Program-made: the position numbers and the translations under genes
Notes under the pieces: generated by a model
Seen by the model: only the letters and a program-made list of their open reading frames with translations
Told to the model about the DNA's origin: nothing
Database searches by the model: none
Source: a virus
Strand: one strand, 5' to 3'
IMG/VR virus record: IMGVR_UViG_3300032087_005237
Coordinates: 1-22,298 of that record
Length of the DNA: 22,298 nt
Shown here: piece by piece, positions 8,552 through 13,832 of the stretch
Layout of the letters: each line of letters begins with the position of its first letter
How positions within the stretch are numbered: position 1 is the stretch's first letter

Positions 8552-9121
8552 TCAAGCATTCATGGCTTTACAGTCGAGCCCTTGGCCCAAAAGATAGTCC
8601 AAAGTCGCTGTTTGTTCTTCTTCATTTCGGCAATTTACGATAATTTGAAAAACTGCGTCGATTTTGTCTGACTGATCTTCAGTCGGGTCATCAGGGTCAA
8701 ATTCATCATCTTTGGCGAGCAACTCATTTATATCATCCTCCGAAAACCAAGGTGTCACATCATGTTCGGCTGCGAGTGATTGTAGCATTTGTGCATCCCA
8801 CTCGGCTAAGTCTGAAGTGCGGTTATCTGCCAAGGCGAGACCGATCTTGTCTGCATCGGACAAACCAGACCGTTTTACGGCAATAATTTCATCGCCATCG
8901 GTTTCAATAATGCGGACTCGATTTATGCCTTGAGCGGCTGCGGCTTCAACTGTACCGTTGCCGGCTAAAATTGTATTCGACTCGTCAATAACAATAGATC
9001 GAGCTGCGCCAAAAGATTTAATCGATTCCTGAAGAAGCGCCTTCGATTGAGCTGTGCGTTTTCTGGCGTTTCTTGGATCAGCAACCAAGTCGTTTATATT
9101 ATTGGTAGAACTGGCGGTCAT
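8552..9121 (-). CDS. ParB/sulfiredoxin-like nuclease-fold protein
   Basis: 189 residues from ATG 9121. The N-terminal 110 residues follow the phage ParB-like pattern: NDLVADPRNARK (10-21), LLQESIKSFGAARSIVIDE (29-47), ILAGNGTVEAA (51-61) and DKIGLALADNRTSDLAEWD (91-109). The C-terminus is acidic (DDEFDPDDPTEDQSD). Upstream in-frame ATGs at 9154 and 9187 are rejected because a good promoter (9145-9173) would start transcription near 9138. ParB-fold proteins of this kind in phages are often linked to DNA methylases or packaging genes; some are NTPases or DNA-binding, some nucleases. It ends two bases before the ABC-GNAT start. Confidence 0.85.
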   Translation of the reverse strand: MTASSTNNINDLVADPRNARKRTAQSKALLQESIKSFGAARSIVIDESNTILAGNGTVEAAAAQGINRVRIIETDGDEIIAVKRSGLSDADKIGLALADNRTSDLAEWDAQMLQSLAAEHDVTPWFSEDDINELLAKDDEFDPDDPTEDQSDKIDAVFQIIVNCRNEEEQTATLDYLLGQGLDCKAMNA

Positions 9122-9144
9122 GCACGATTGATTTAACTGAAAGT

Positions 9145-9173
9145 ACGATAACATATTTTTTTTATGCTGGCAA
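9145..9173 (-). promoter_or_regulatory. Promoter of the ParB/ABC-GNAT/terminase operon
   Basis: TTGCCA (9173-9168), 17-base spacer containing an A8 tract, TATCGT (9150-9145). This matches sigma70 at 5/6 and 4/6. The expected start is near 9138, about 17 bases before the ATG at 9121. It lies between the terminator at 9301-9327 and the first gene of the operon, which is where a promoter is required. Confidence 0.6.
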
Positions 9174-9194
9174 GCTTCATGATGCATAGTTCAT
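9174..9194 (+). repeat. Direct repeat A, copy 1
   Basis: A 21-base sequence (starts GCTTCATGATG, ends AGTTCAT) found again without mismatch at 10199-10219 in the same orientation. On the minus strand it abuts the -35 of the ParB-operon promoter, so it may be an activator or operator site. Confidence 0.8.
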
Positions 9195-9234
9195 CCAGCA
9201 GCTTTTTATAGAAAAAATTGATGTTCGAGCTTGG

Positions 9235-9260
9235 GACTCTAGTGGTGGCCTTGCTTCCCA
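9235..9260 (+). repeat. Direct repeat B, copy 1
   Basis: A 26-base sequence (starts GACTCTAGTGG, ends TTGCTTCCCA) that recurs at 10141-10166 in the same orientation with one mismatch (T to C at the sixth base). It lies between the terminator at 9301 and repeat A. Confidence 0.8.
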
Positions 9261-9300
9261 AAGGTCCATAGCGGACAGTTGTATGGCATGATGACAAGCC

Positions 9301-9327
9301 AAAAAAAACCCTGGACTTTTGCCCAGG
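9301..9327 (-). terminator. Intrinsic terminator of the small-gene cassette
   Basis: On the minus strand CCCTGG, an eight-base loop, CCAGGG, then seven Ts. It starts 17 bases after the stop of the 73-residue gene and would separate this cassette from the ParB/terminase operon. Confidence 0.8.
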
Positions 9328-9343
9328 GCTGTTAATTGGATTT

Positions 9344-9565
9344 TCAGTCTGGGAGCTTGGATGGATCAAGTGCAGGAGTTGCTCTCTGAAGATCCACAAG
9401 CAAATCATTCTGAAAGTCGGTAAACAGTTCAAATAAACCCGCATGGTAGTCACGCTCTGTATCGGTCATCAGCTCCTCCAGAGCTTTTCGGAGCCTGGTT
9501 GCATACAGTAGTCGGGCACCTGGGTCAAGTGGTTTCGGGGGGTTGAGATCAGGTAAGTACGGCAT
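9344..9565 (-). CDS. Hypothetical protein, 73 residues
   Basis: Start ATG 9565 with GGAG nine bases upstream. Proline-rich start (MPYLPDLNPPKPLDPGARLL) and then a predicted amphipathic helix (TRLRKALEELMTDTERDYHAG). No family recognised. It is the last gene of a three-gene unit, three bases after the 53-residue gene, and is followed by an intrinsic terminator. A TCACCCGATT element (9588-9579) sits 13 bases upstream, related to the leader element seen on other transcripts here. Confidence 0.65.
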   Translation of the reverse strand: MPYLPDLNPPKPLDPGARLLYATRLRKALEELMTDTERDYHAGLFELFTDFQNDLLVDLQRATPALDPSKLPD

Positions 9566-9568
9566 TGA

Positions 9569-9730
9569 TCAGTTCTCCAATCGGGTGAGTGCTTGATTAA
9601 GACGCTTGGTTAGCCGATCCAGAGTGGCATTTTCTTCATCACTGCGGTTCTCTGGAAAGACAGATTCTATGGAATCAAGTAAACCAAGTAGTTCGTCATA
9701 AGTGAAACGAAGAGTCGTGGTTTTGTTCAT
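9569..9730 (-). CDS. Hypothetical protein, 53 residues
   Basis: Reads MNKTTTLRFTYDELLGLLDS, then IESVFPENRSDEENATLDRL, then TKRLNQALTRLEN. It is acidic in the middle and mostly helical. The ATG overlaps the TGA of the upstream gene by one base (TGATG) and the stop is three bases before the next start, so it fills the gap in a small operon precisely. No family recognised. Confidence 0.65.
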   Translation of the reverse strand: MNKTTTLRFTYDELLGLLDSIESVFPENRSDEENATLDRLTKRLNQALTRLEN

Positions 9731-9951
9731 CAGAACTCCATCGGGTTGACAAGTGTGCAGTAAACCTCATCTTGCATGGTGTTGATGCGGTCAATTCCAA
9801 TTTCCTGTTTCAAGTTTGCCTTGAATACTGCAAGAGCTTCGAGCTTTTCCTCATCTGTTGCGGCATCACCAGTGGCTGAATCGAGCCAAAGTATCTGACC
9901 CAGCGCCTGATAAAGGCGTGCAGCATTCGGAAGTTCAAAGTGGATTTGCAT
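9730..9951 (-). CDS. Hypothetical protein, 73 residues
   Basis: Starts MQIHFELPNAARLYQALGQI and is otherwise helical and acidic (SATGDAATDEEKLEALAVFK). No family recognised. It is the first gene of the three-gene cassette and is preceded by the CACCCGATTC leader element ending three bases before its ATG, with a possible 5' stem (GAGTG/CACTC, 9977-10003) and a weak -10 (TACATT, 10013-10008). Confidence 0.65.
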   Translation of the reverse strand: MQIHFELPNAARLYQALGQILWLDSATGDAATDEEKLEALAVFKANLKQEIGIDRINTMQDEVYCTLVNPMEF

Positions 9952-9954
9952 GAT

Positions 9955-10003
9955 GAATCGGGTGATGGGGTGAAGTGAGTGTGGAAGAACTTGTCTTTCA
10001 CTC
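9955..10003 (-). promoter_or_regulatory. Leader with 5' stem and CACCCGATTC element
   Basis: Minus strand: weak stem GAGTG (10003-9999) with CACTC (9981-9977), then TCACCCGATTC (9965-9955) ending three bases before the ATG at 9951. Same order as the leaders at 11320-11362 and 12421-12454. Confidence 0.45.
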
Positions 10004-10140
10004 TTTTAATGTATGGCAAGTTCATAAACCGTGTAGTCCGTGCGGATGCACCGATAATTAAGATTTTTTTCTGGCTTAAGTTGGATGAAATGAAGTCTGA
10101 CAGGTTGCCTGGGTCAGGTGTTGACAATGGTTCTCAACAA

Positions 10141-10166
10141 GACTCCAGTGGTGGCCTTGCTTCCCA
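10141..10166 (+). repeat. Direct repeat B, copy 2
   Basis: 25 of 26 bases identical to 9235-9260, same orientation. Lies on the inner side of repeat A copy 2, so the order along the plus strand is A-B ... B-A. Confidence 0.8.
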
Positions 10167-10198
10167 GCTGTCGAACTTTGTTTTTTTTAAATTGACTT

Positions 10199-10219
10199 GC
10201 TTCATGATGCATAGTTCAT
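10199..10219 (+). repeat. Direct repeat A, copy 2
   Basis: Identical to 9174-9194 over 21 bases. On the minus strand it is followed by an A8 tract at the same distance as in copy 1, but the -35 and -10 hexamers of copy 1 are replaced by AAGTCA and TTCGAC, so it looks like a decayed or alternative promoter. Confidence 0.8.
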
Positions 10220-10261
10220 TCTGCAAAAGCAATGAAAAAAATAGACAATCGGTTTATAGGC

Positions 10262-10290
10262 AAAAAAAAGGGGGTCAGATCGACCCCTTT
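10262..10290 (-). terminator. Intrinsic terminator after DUF932
   Basis: Minus strand AAAGGGGTC, loop, GACCCC plus one extra C and TTT, running into eight Ts. The hairpin begins 22 bases after the DUF932 stop codon. Confidence 0.82.
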
Positions 10291-10312
10291 AAGAATTGTT
10301 GGTTGTTGAGGA

Positions 10313-11317
10313 TCAAGCAGTGCAAAGTTCAAGAATTGAATCCTTAGCTTTCTGCACAACTTTGCGAGTGTAGTAACCATTAGGTGTCATGAAGTTGCGG
10401 CTATCTGATGAATCTCTCAAGCTGGTTTCCACTTCAGTGACTGCATTGTATGCGCCCCAGGCAGTGCCAGATACTCCCTCAATTCCAGTGCCATAGCCTC
10501 CAACCCAAGCATGGGTAAGTCGGTTGAATTTGACTTTGTTATTGGCAATGTCGGCATCAATAACTGAACCATCCTCGGCAAGAGTTGGTTTGCAATTGTA
10601 AAGATGGGTTAACCACGCCTTGTAAGCATCGAACTCCATAGGAGTTTCCTGCATACGGCGATAGTCATTAGTATCTTCCTTGAAAGTCCGACGAGCAACA
10701 TCAATAGATTGAAGGAGATTATCATACATGCTGACACCGATCTTAGTGTGTGAAATTTGCTTAATTTTGCCCTCTTTTTTGGCTCCATTAAGCGCCCAGC
10801 CCAGGGTGTTTTGACAAACAACCCGAACATCAGTGAAACAGCAACCGAAGCCTGTGGTGCCATCATGACTTAAATAGCCAACTAAGTTGCGATGAACTCG
10901 ATCACCATCAACAATTTCCTCATCAGTTCCAACAATTTTACCAGTAAAGGCGACCTTTGCTCCACCTTTGAGAGTGATTACGGTGTCCATAATCAAATCA
11001 TCTCTTAGATACTCGGCAAGCTGACACAGTTGTTCGTTTTGAATGCACTCATAATTCAAGCCGACAGTGCCAAGCTGTTCACCTGTGTCTGTCCGATAGA
11101 CAGCACAGCGTTGGTCCGAGTCTTGTGTCTCACCAGTTACTGGATTCCTGAAAAGAAGAGGCGCTTTGTCAACAGTAAATAAAGCATTGGCCCGAGTGAA
11201 TGCTTCACGGGCTGGCAATGTGCCGTCAATAATTTCATGTTCCTGATGATAACCGGACTGTCCATTAAGAAGAACTCCGGTTGTTGCTGGTGCTTTGACG
11301 ATTTTTTTGGAAGTCAT
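10313..11317 (-). CDS. DUF932 phage/plasmid protein
   Basis: 334 residues from ATG 11317 (MTSKKIVKAPATTG...). Recognised as the DUF932 (phage/plasmid-like TIGR03299) family from the mid-region GTVGLNYECIQNEQLCQLAEYL, VAFTGKIVG and the late VGGYGTGIEGVSGTAWGAYNAVTE. The family is common on phages and plasmids; its function is unknown. An upstream in-frame ATG at 11368 is rejected because a near-perfect promoter (11369-11397) would start RNA near 11362, and because the ATG at 11317 carries the CACCCGATTC leader element used by other genes here. It has its own promoter, operator-like palindrome and terminator, so it is a stand-alone transcription unit. Confidence 0.85.
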   Translation of the reverse strand: MTSKKIVKAPATTGVLLNGQSGYHQEHEIIDGTLPAREAFTRANALFTVDKAPLLFRNPVTGETQDSDQRCAVYRTDTGEQLGTVGLNYECIQNEQLCQLAEYLRDDLIMDTVITLKGGAKVAFTGKIVGTDEEIVDGDRVHRNLVGYLSHDGTTGFGCCFTDVRVVCQNTLGWALNGAKKEGKIKQISHTKIGVSMYDNLLQSIDVARRTFKEDTNDYRRMQETPMEFDAYKAWLTHLYNCKPTLAEDGSVIDADIANNKVKFNRLTHAWVGGYGTGIEGVSGTAWGAYNAVTEVETSLRDSSDSRNFMTPNGYYTRKVVQKAKDSILELCTA

Positions 11318-11319
11318 TT

Positions 11320-11362
11320 GAATCGGGTGGTTAACTTGAAAGTGCGGACTAGTGATGTCCAC
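11320..11362 (-). promoter_or_regulatory. DUF932 leader: 5' stem-loop plus CACCCGATTC
   Basis: Minus strand from the predicted +1: GTGGAC (11362-11357), seven-base loop, GTCCGCAC (11349-11342, one bulged C), then CACCCGATTC (11329-11320) ending two bases before the ATG at 11317. The element is too close to the start to be a Shine-Dalgarno. Confidence 0.5.
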
Positions 11363-11368
11363 ATTCAT

Positions 11369-11397
11369 AATATATAATAAGAGGCTTGAAATGTCAA
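11369..11397 (-). promoter_or_regulatory. DUF932 promoter
   Basis: TTGACA (11397-11392, perfect), 17-base spacer, TATATT (11374-11369, 5/6). Strong sigma70-type match; predicted start near 11362. The -35 lies inside the palindrome 11381-11402. Confidence 0.75.
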
Positions 11398-11402
11398 GCC
11401 TC
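11381..11402. promoter_or_regulatory. Palindromic operator candidate over the -35
   Basis: Perfect inverted repeat, arms GAGGCTTGA and TCAAGCCTC with a four-base centre. It spans the -35 hexamer and part of the spacer of the DUF932 promoter. On the minus strand it is followed by no useful T-run, so an operator is more likely than a terminator for the upstream gene, though it might serve as both. Confidence 0.6.
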
Positions 11403-11428
11403 GGTTGTTGTTTTGCGATGAACGATTC

Positions 11429-11641
11429 TTATGTATTTATTTCACCTGACTGCCCGGCAATGAGTGTAACATCATTCTCAATTTGTCGCAATGTCATTGC
11501 ATTCCATCGATCATTGATCGGATAACCATTCACTTGATGAAGCTCAGTCAGCCAAAAATCAGCATAATGATCGGCACCCATGTCATAAAGTTGTTTAAGG
11601 GCATACCTAATATTTGAGGCAAGAATCGGGTTGATTTCCAT
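11429..11641 (-). CDS. Hypothetical protein, 70 residues
   Basis: Start ATG 11641 (MEINPILASNIRYALKQLYD...) overlapping the TGA of the upstream gene by one base (TGATG). A longer frame back to 11725 runs inside that gene and is rejected. Mostly helical, with a MGADHYADFWLTELHQVNGY segment. No family recognised. An AACCCGATTC stretch falls inside its first codons, which resembles the leader element but is out of place. Confidence 0.6.
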   Translation of the reverse strand: MEINPILASNIRYALKQLYDMGADHYADFWLTELHQVNGYPINDRWNAMTLRQIENDVTLIAGQSGEINT

Positions 11642-11964
11642 CAGTATTCCTCGGGGAACAAGACTGTAGTGTAACAATAGTCTCGGCCAAGAGCCTGCTG
11701 TCCATAGCCGCTTGTAATGATCCAAATCCTAGTGTTGTCGAATGTTTTGTAAGCTCCCATCAAAGAGCCGCCTGACTTGTTTTTGCAAGTTCCGACGTTT
11801 AGCTCCCAATCATTCTCGTCAATATTGCCCCAATCACCTGACCGGAACAACTGAATCATCTTTGTAATGTCAGCCGTAAACTGACAGTCATTCTCTAGGC
11901 GATTGGCAACACCAAAAGACCAGACAAGTGCACCGAGGCACTCAAGTTTCGGCATGGTAATCAT
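11641..11964 (-). CDS. Small 'plasmid-related' protein family member
   Basis: 107 residues. The pattern FRSGDWGNIDENDWELN, then a GAYKTFDNTRIWIIT strand and the ending TTVLFPEEY matches a small family scattered across plasmids, integrative elements and phages, often labelled only 'plasmid related protein' or hypothetical. Function unknown. Start ATG 11964 has GAGGA nine to ten bases upstream; a second ATG three codons on is possible. It lies 11 bases after the 146-residue gene and overlaps the next gene by one base. Confidence 0.65.
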   Translation of the reverse strand: MITMPKLECLGALVWSFGVANRLENDCQFTADITKMIQLFRSGDWGNIDENDWELNVGTCKNKSGGSLMGAYKTFDNTRIWIITSGYGQQALGRDYCYTTVLFPEEY

Positions 11965-11975
11965 TGAATAAATCC

Positions 11976-12416
11976 TCAGAGATAGGTGAAACCAGTGGCG
12001 GCAGAAAAAATCTGTTGTTGCCGCTCGATGTTGGGCAACTCAACTTGAGGCTTCGGTCTTGGCAACTTAGTCTGCAAGGTTTGGAGCGAGACCTTGTTAA
12101 TAGTGCCAAAAACACCGGGTGACATGTTCTCATTTTTGTGGACAATATGAATGAGAAATGCTTTGTGGTCCGGCCAATTGCCAAACAAACCAGCTCGAAT
12201 CAAGCACTCCAAGTGTGAGTCCTTGGATCCAGCATAGAAATCTTCATCCCATCGGGCCATGTGTGTGCCGCTTTTATGAACAATCCACAGCCAAGTTGAA
12301 TCGACCTGAATCTTTTCTAGATGGCGACGATCATGTATCGAAAGATCCTCGATAAAGTGCTGCAATGTGCCATCGGCCAACTTGCACAATGTGTCATAAA
12401 TCGGAACAATAGTCAT
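11976..12416 (-). CDS. Hypothetical protein, 146 residues
   Basis: Start ATG 12416. Contains a Trp-rich middle (STWLWIVHKSGTHMARWDED) and a His/Asp-containing segment, with a Lys/Pro-rich stretch near residue 115 (KLPRPKPQVELP). No family recognised. It is the first gene of a three-gene unit with the 107- and 70-residue genes, driven by a good promoter at 12461-12488, and its mRNA would begin with a perfect stem-loop followed by CACCCGATTC. Confidence 0.6.
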   Translation of the reverse strand: MTIVPIYDTLCKLADGTLQHFIEDLSIHDRRHLEKIQVDSTWLWIVHKSGTHMARWDEDFYAGSKDSHLECLIRAGLFGNWPDHKAFLIHIVHKNENMSPGVFGTINKVSLQTLQTKLPRPKPQVELPNIERQQQIFSAATGFTYL

Positions 12417-12420
12417 AATA

Positions 12421-12454
12421 GAATCGGGTGAATTGAAGTCAGTGGTGAACTGAC
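12421..12454 (-). promoter_or_regulatory. Leader: 5'-terminal stem-loop plus CACCCGATTC
   Basis: Minus strand from the predicted +1: GTCAGT (12454-12449), five-base loop, ACTGAC (12443-12438), perfect six-pair stem, then TCACCCGATTC (12431-12421) ending four bases before the ATG at 12416. Confidence 0.55.
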
Positions 12455-12460
12455 AATTGA

Positions 12461-12488
12461 ACTATATACGAGAACTTTGGGAAGTCAA
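12461..12488 (-). promoter_or_regulatory. Promoter of the 146-residue gene operon
   Basis: TTGACT (12488-12483, 5/6), 16-base spacer, TATAGT (12466-12461, 5/6). Predicted start near 12454, at the foot of the leader stem-loop. Confidence 0.7.
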
Positions 12489-12499
12489 ATGATCGTTTT

Positions 12500-12949
12500 T
12501 TATGACCTTAACCATTCGGCAAGAATGCGCTTATGAATGGATTTAAGAGGCATACACATTTGTGGAATTACAAAATTCGTTTCTCGACGCAAAATTTCTA
12601 GCGGCACTGGATCAAAAGACCGTACATCTTGAATCTCCATGCCGAATGCAAACTTGCGTTTTCGAAAGTAAGAAAAGTAATCCTCGAACTCGATGCCTAG
12701 TTGATCCTCATATTGCTGCCACGCATCGTCAGGGTGCAATTTAAATGTCCGTCCAATTTGAATGATTGTTCGGATCGCTTGAGTTGGCCTCGATTCATAC
12801 AATGCAATCCAACCGTTTGGGGCAACATTGGGTGAATAAGTCCGCAATTCCCAAAGCTTAGATCTGTCACGTATTTTATCGGCATATATTGTTTTAATCG
12901 ACAAAGCTCGCAGAGAAGAAGTGTCGGACAGTGAATAATCAAGGAACAC
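12500..12949 (-). CDS. ASCH-domain (PUA-like) protein
   Basis: 149 residues with a GTG start at 12949. The order ALSIKTIYADKIRDRSKLWELR, then NGWIALYESRPTQAIRTIIQIG, then GIEFEDYFSYFRKRKFAFGMEI matches the ASCH/PUA-like beta-barrel: an 'SIKxxYADxI' lead helix, the E-L-R strand, the W-I-x-L-Y-x-S strand and the final A-x-x-x-E-I strand. ASCH proteins bind nucleic acids and include RNA-binding regulators and a ribonuclease. In a phage it may act on RNA, but the substrate is unknown. It has its own promoter at 12972-12999. Confidence 0.72.
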   Translation of the reverse strand: MFLDYSLSDTSSLRALSIKTIYADKIRDRSKLWELRTYSPNVAPNGWIALYESRPTQAIRTIIQIGRTFKLHPDDAWQQYEDQLGIEFEDYFSYFRKRKFAFGMEIQDVRSFDPVPLEILRRETNFVIPQMCMPLKSIHKRILAEWLRS

Positions 12950-12971
12950 GGGAAAAGATCAGTTCCTAAGC

Positions 12972-12999
12972 ATCATACAACAAAACTACTTAAATTCAA
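12972..12999 (-). promoter_or_regulatory. Promoter of the ASCH gene
   Basis: TTGAAT (12999-12994), 16-base spacer, TATGAT (12977-12972, 5/6). Predicted start near 12965, giving a 15-base leader before the GTG at 12949. Confidence 0.5.
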
Positions 13000-13058
13000 A
13001 TAAAGGATAAATTGATTTTATTGCACAAATATAATCCGCTTTAATAATTTATTATGGC

Positions 13059-13093
13059 TTAACCCTCTTCCCCGAGTCAAAAAAGAGGGTTAA
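13059..13093. repeat. Perfect 11-base inverted repeat
   Basis: Arms TTAACCCTCTT (13059-13069) and AAGAGGGTTAA (13083-13093) around a 13-base centre. No T-run follows on either strand, so it is not a textbook terminator. It lies in the 214-base gap between the RHH-like gene and the ASCH gene and could end the upstream operon or bind a regulator. Confidence 0.75.
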
Positions 13094-13163
13094 CAACATC
13101 GGGTCACTACTCCGACGCGCCATGGACGCCAAAGAAGCTGCGCCCAACATATTATAGTCCGAC

Positions 13164-13418
13164 TTATGCAGTTTTTTTTGACGTATTGGCGATGGCACAA
13201 ATTGCAACGGCGGCAGCCTGTTCGGCTTGTTGAATCGTAAAAACGCCGTGCAATCTTTTACGAATAGCGATGGCGACACGATGCAGAGCGTCAACGCTAA
13301 GACCATGATTAGCAATGTTGCTACGAATAATTTCGGCACGGCTTGTGTTGTTTTCTCTTGCGATTTTATCGAGCAGTTGAATGTCAGGCTCCGGCAGGCT
13401 GACTTTAATTTCCTTCAT
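13164..13418 (-). CDS. Ribbon-helix-helix-like regulator (likely)
   Basis: 84 residues. The N-terminus KEIKVSLPEPDIQLLDKIAR followed by ENNTSRAEIIRSNI has the beta strand, helix, turn and S-R-A-E-I-I-R helix of the Arc/CopG fold. The C-terminal half is alanine-rich and helical. It would be a dimeric DNA-binding repressor; its target might be one of the palindromes nearby. It overlaps the upstream gene by 14 bases. Confidence 0.65.
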   Translation of the reverse strand: MKEIKVSLPEPDIQLLDKIARENNTSRAEIIRSNIANHGLSVDALHRVAIAIRKRLHGVFTIQQAEQAAAVAICAIANTSKKTA

Positions 13419-13623
13419 TTACTTCGAAAGCCGTGATTAAGTGTGCCTTGATTCGCTCAAGGTCATTGCAGAAGGACTGTAGCAGATCTGCTGGGATTGC
13501 GCGTTGTTCTTCTATTGCATTGTCAGAGATTGCGGCTGCAACTGCTTTGCTGTTGTCAAGTAGATCAGCGAGGCGATCAACGACTGGATCTTGACGTTTG
13601 GAGGTGGAGAGAAGTAAAATCAT
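13405..13623 (-). CDS. Hypothetical protein, 72 residues
   Basis: Helical, with a hydrophobic opening (MILLLSTSKRQDPVVDRLADLL). No family recognised. Its ATG overlaps the stop of the upstream gene by the ATGA arrangement and its end overlaps the RHH-like gene, so it is part of a tight four-gene run with the winged-helix protein. Confidence 0.55.
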   Translation of the reverse strand: MILLLSTSKRQDPVVDRLADLLDNSKAVAAAISDNAIEEQRAIPADLLQSFCNDLERIKAHLITAFEVNEGN

Positions 13624-13832
13624 TTTGCAGGTGAGAGGAAGTTTTCAATGCGTAAAAGATTCTTGTAACGAACACCGCGATAACCAGAAGGAAAATCACG
13701 CATGTGAACGTTCATGTTTGACTTGAAGCCTGGTGACGGTTCATCAAGTTGTTCAAGGGTGACGTAACCCTTGTCAACCATATAACGCAGTTTTAGGCGA
13801 ATGGAGCTTACATCAAATGCTCTGGCGGCCAT
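13620..13832 (-). CDS. Small winged-helix-like hypothetical protein
   Basis: 70 residues: SSIRLKLRYMVDKGYVTLEQLDEPSPGF followed by FPSGYRGVRYKNLL. The first part could be a short helix-turn-helix, the second resembles a small family in phage early regions, known only as hypothetical. Start overlaps the winged-helix gene's stop by one base (TAATG). Confidence 0.6.
   Translation of the reverse strand: MAARAFDVSSIRLKLRYMVDKGYVTLEQLDEPSPGFKSNMNVHMRDFPSGYRGVRYKNLLRIENFLSPAK

Larger units (their letters stand above)
9952..10312. other. Gene-free regulatory region between DUF932 and the small-gene cassette
   Basis: This 361-base stretch contains, from left to right, the leader and possible weak promoter of the 73-residue gene (9955-10036), repeat B copy 2 (10141-10166), an A/T-rich tract, repeat A copy 2 (10199-10219) and the DUF932 terminator (10262-10290). 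Open frames on either strand across it look like noise (low-quality composition and conflict with these signals). Confidence 0.6.

Noticed and set aside
9122-9187. N-terminal extension of the ParB-like protein to ATG 9187
   Set aside because: The extension covers the promoter and repeat A; transcription predicted to begin near 9138 excludes it.
9810-10347. Frames 9810-10127 (minus) and 9979-10347 (plus)
   Set aside because: They run through repeats, leader and terminator and have no recognisable composition.
11318-11368. DUF932 start at 11368
   Set aside because: Lies upstream of the predicted transcription start of a near-perfect promoter; ATG 11317 has the shared leader element.
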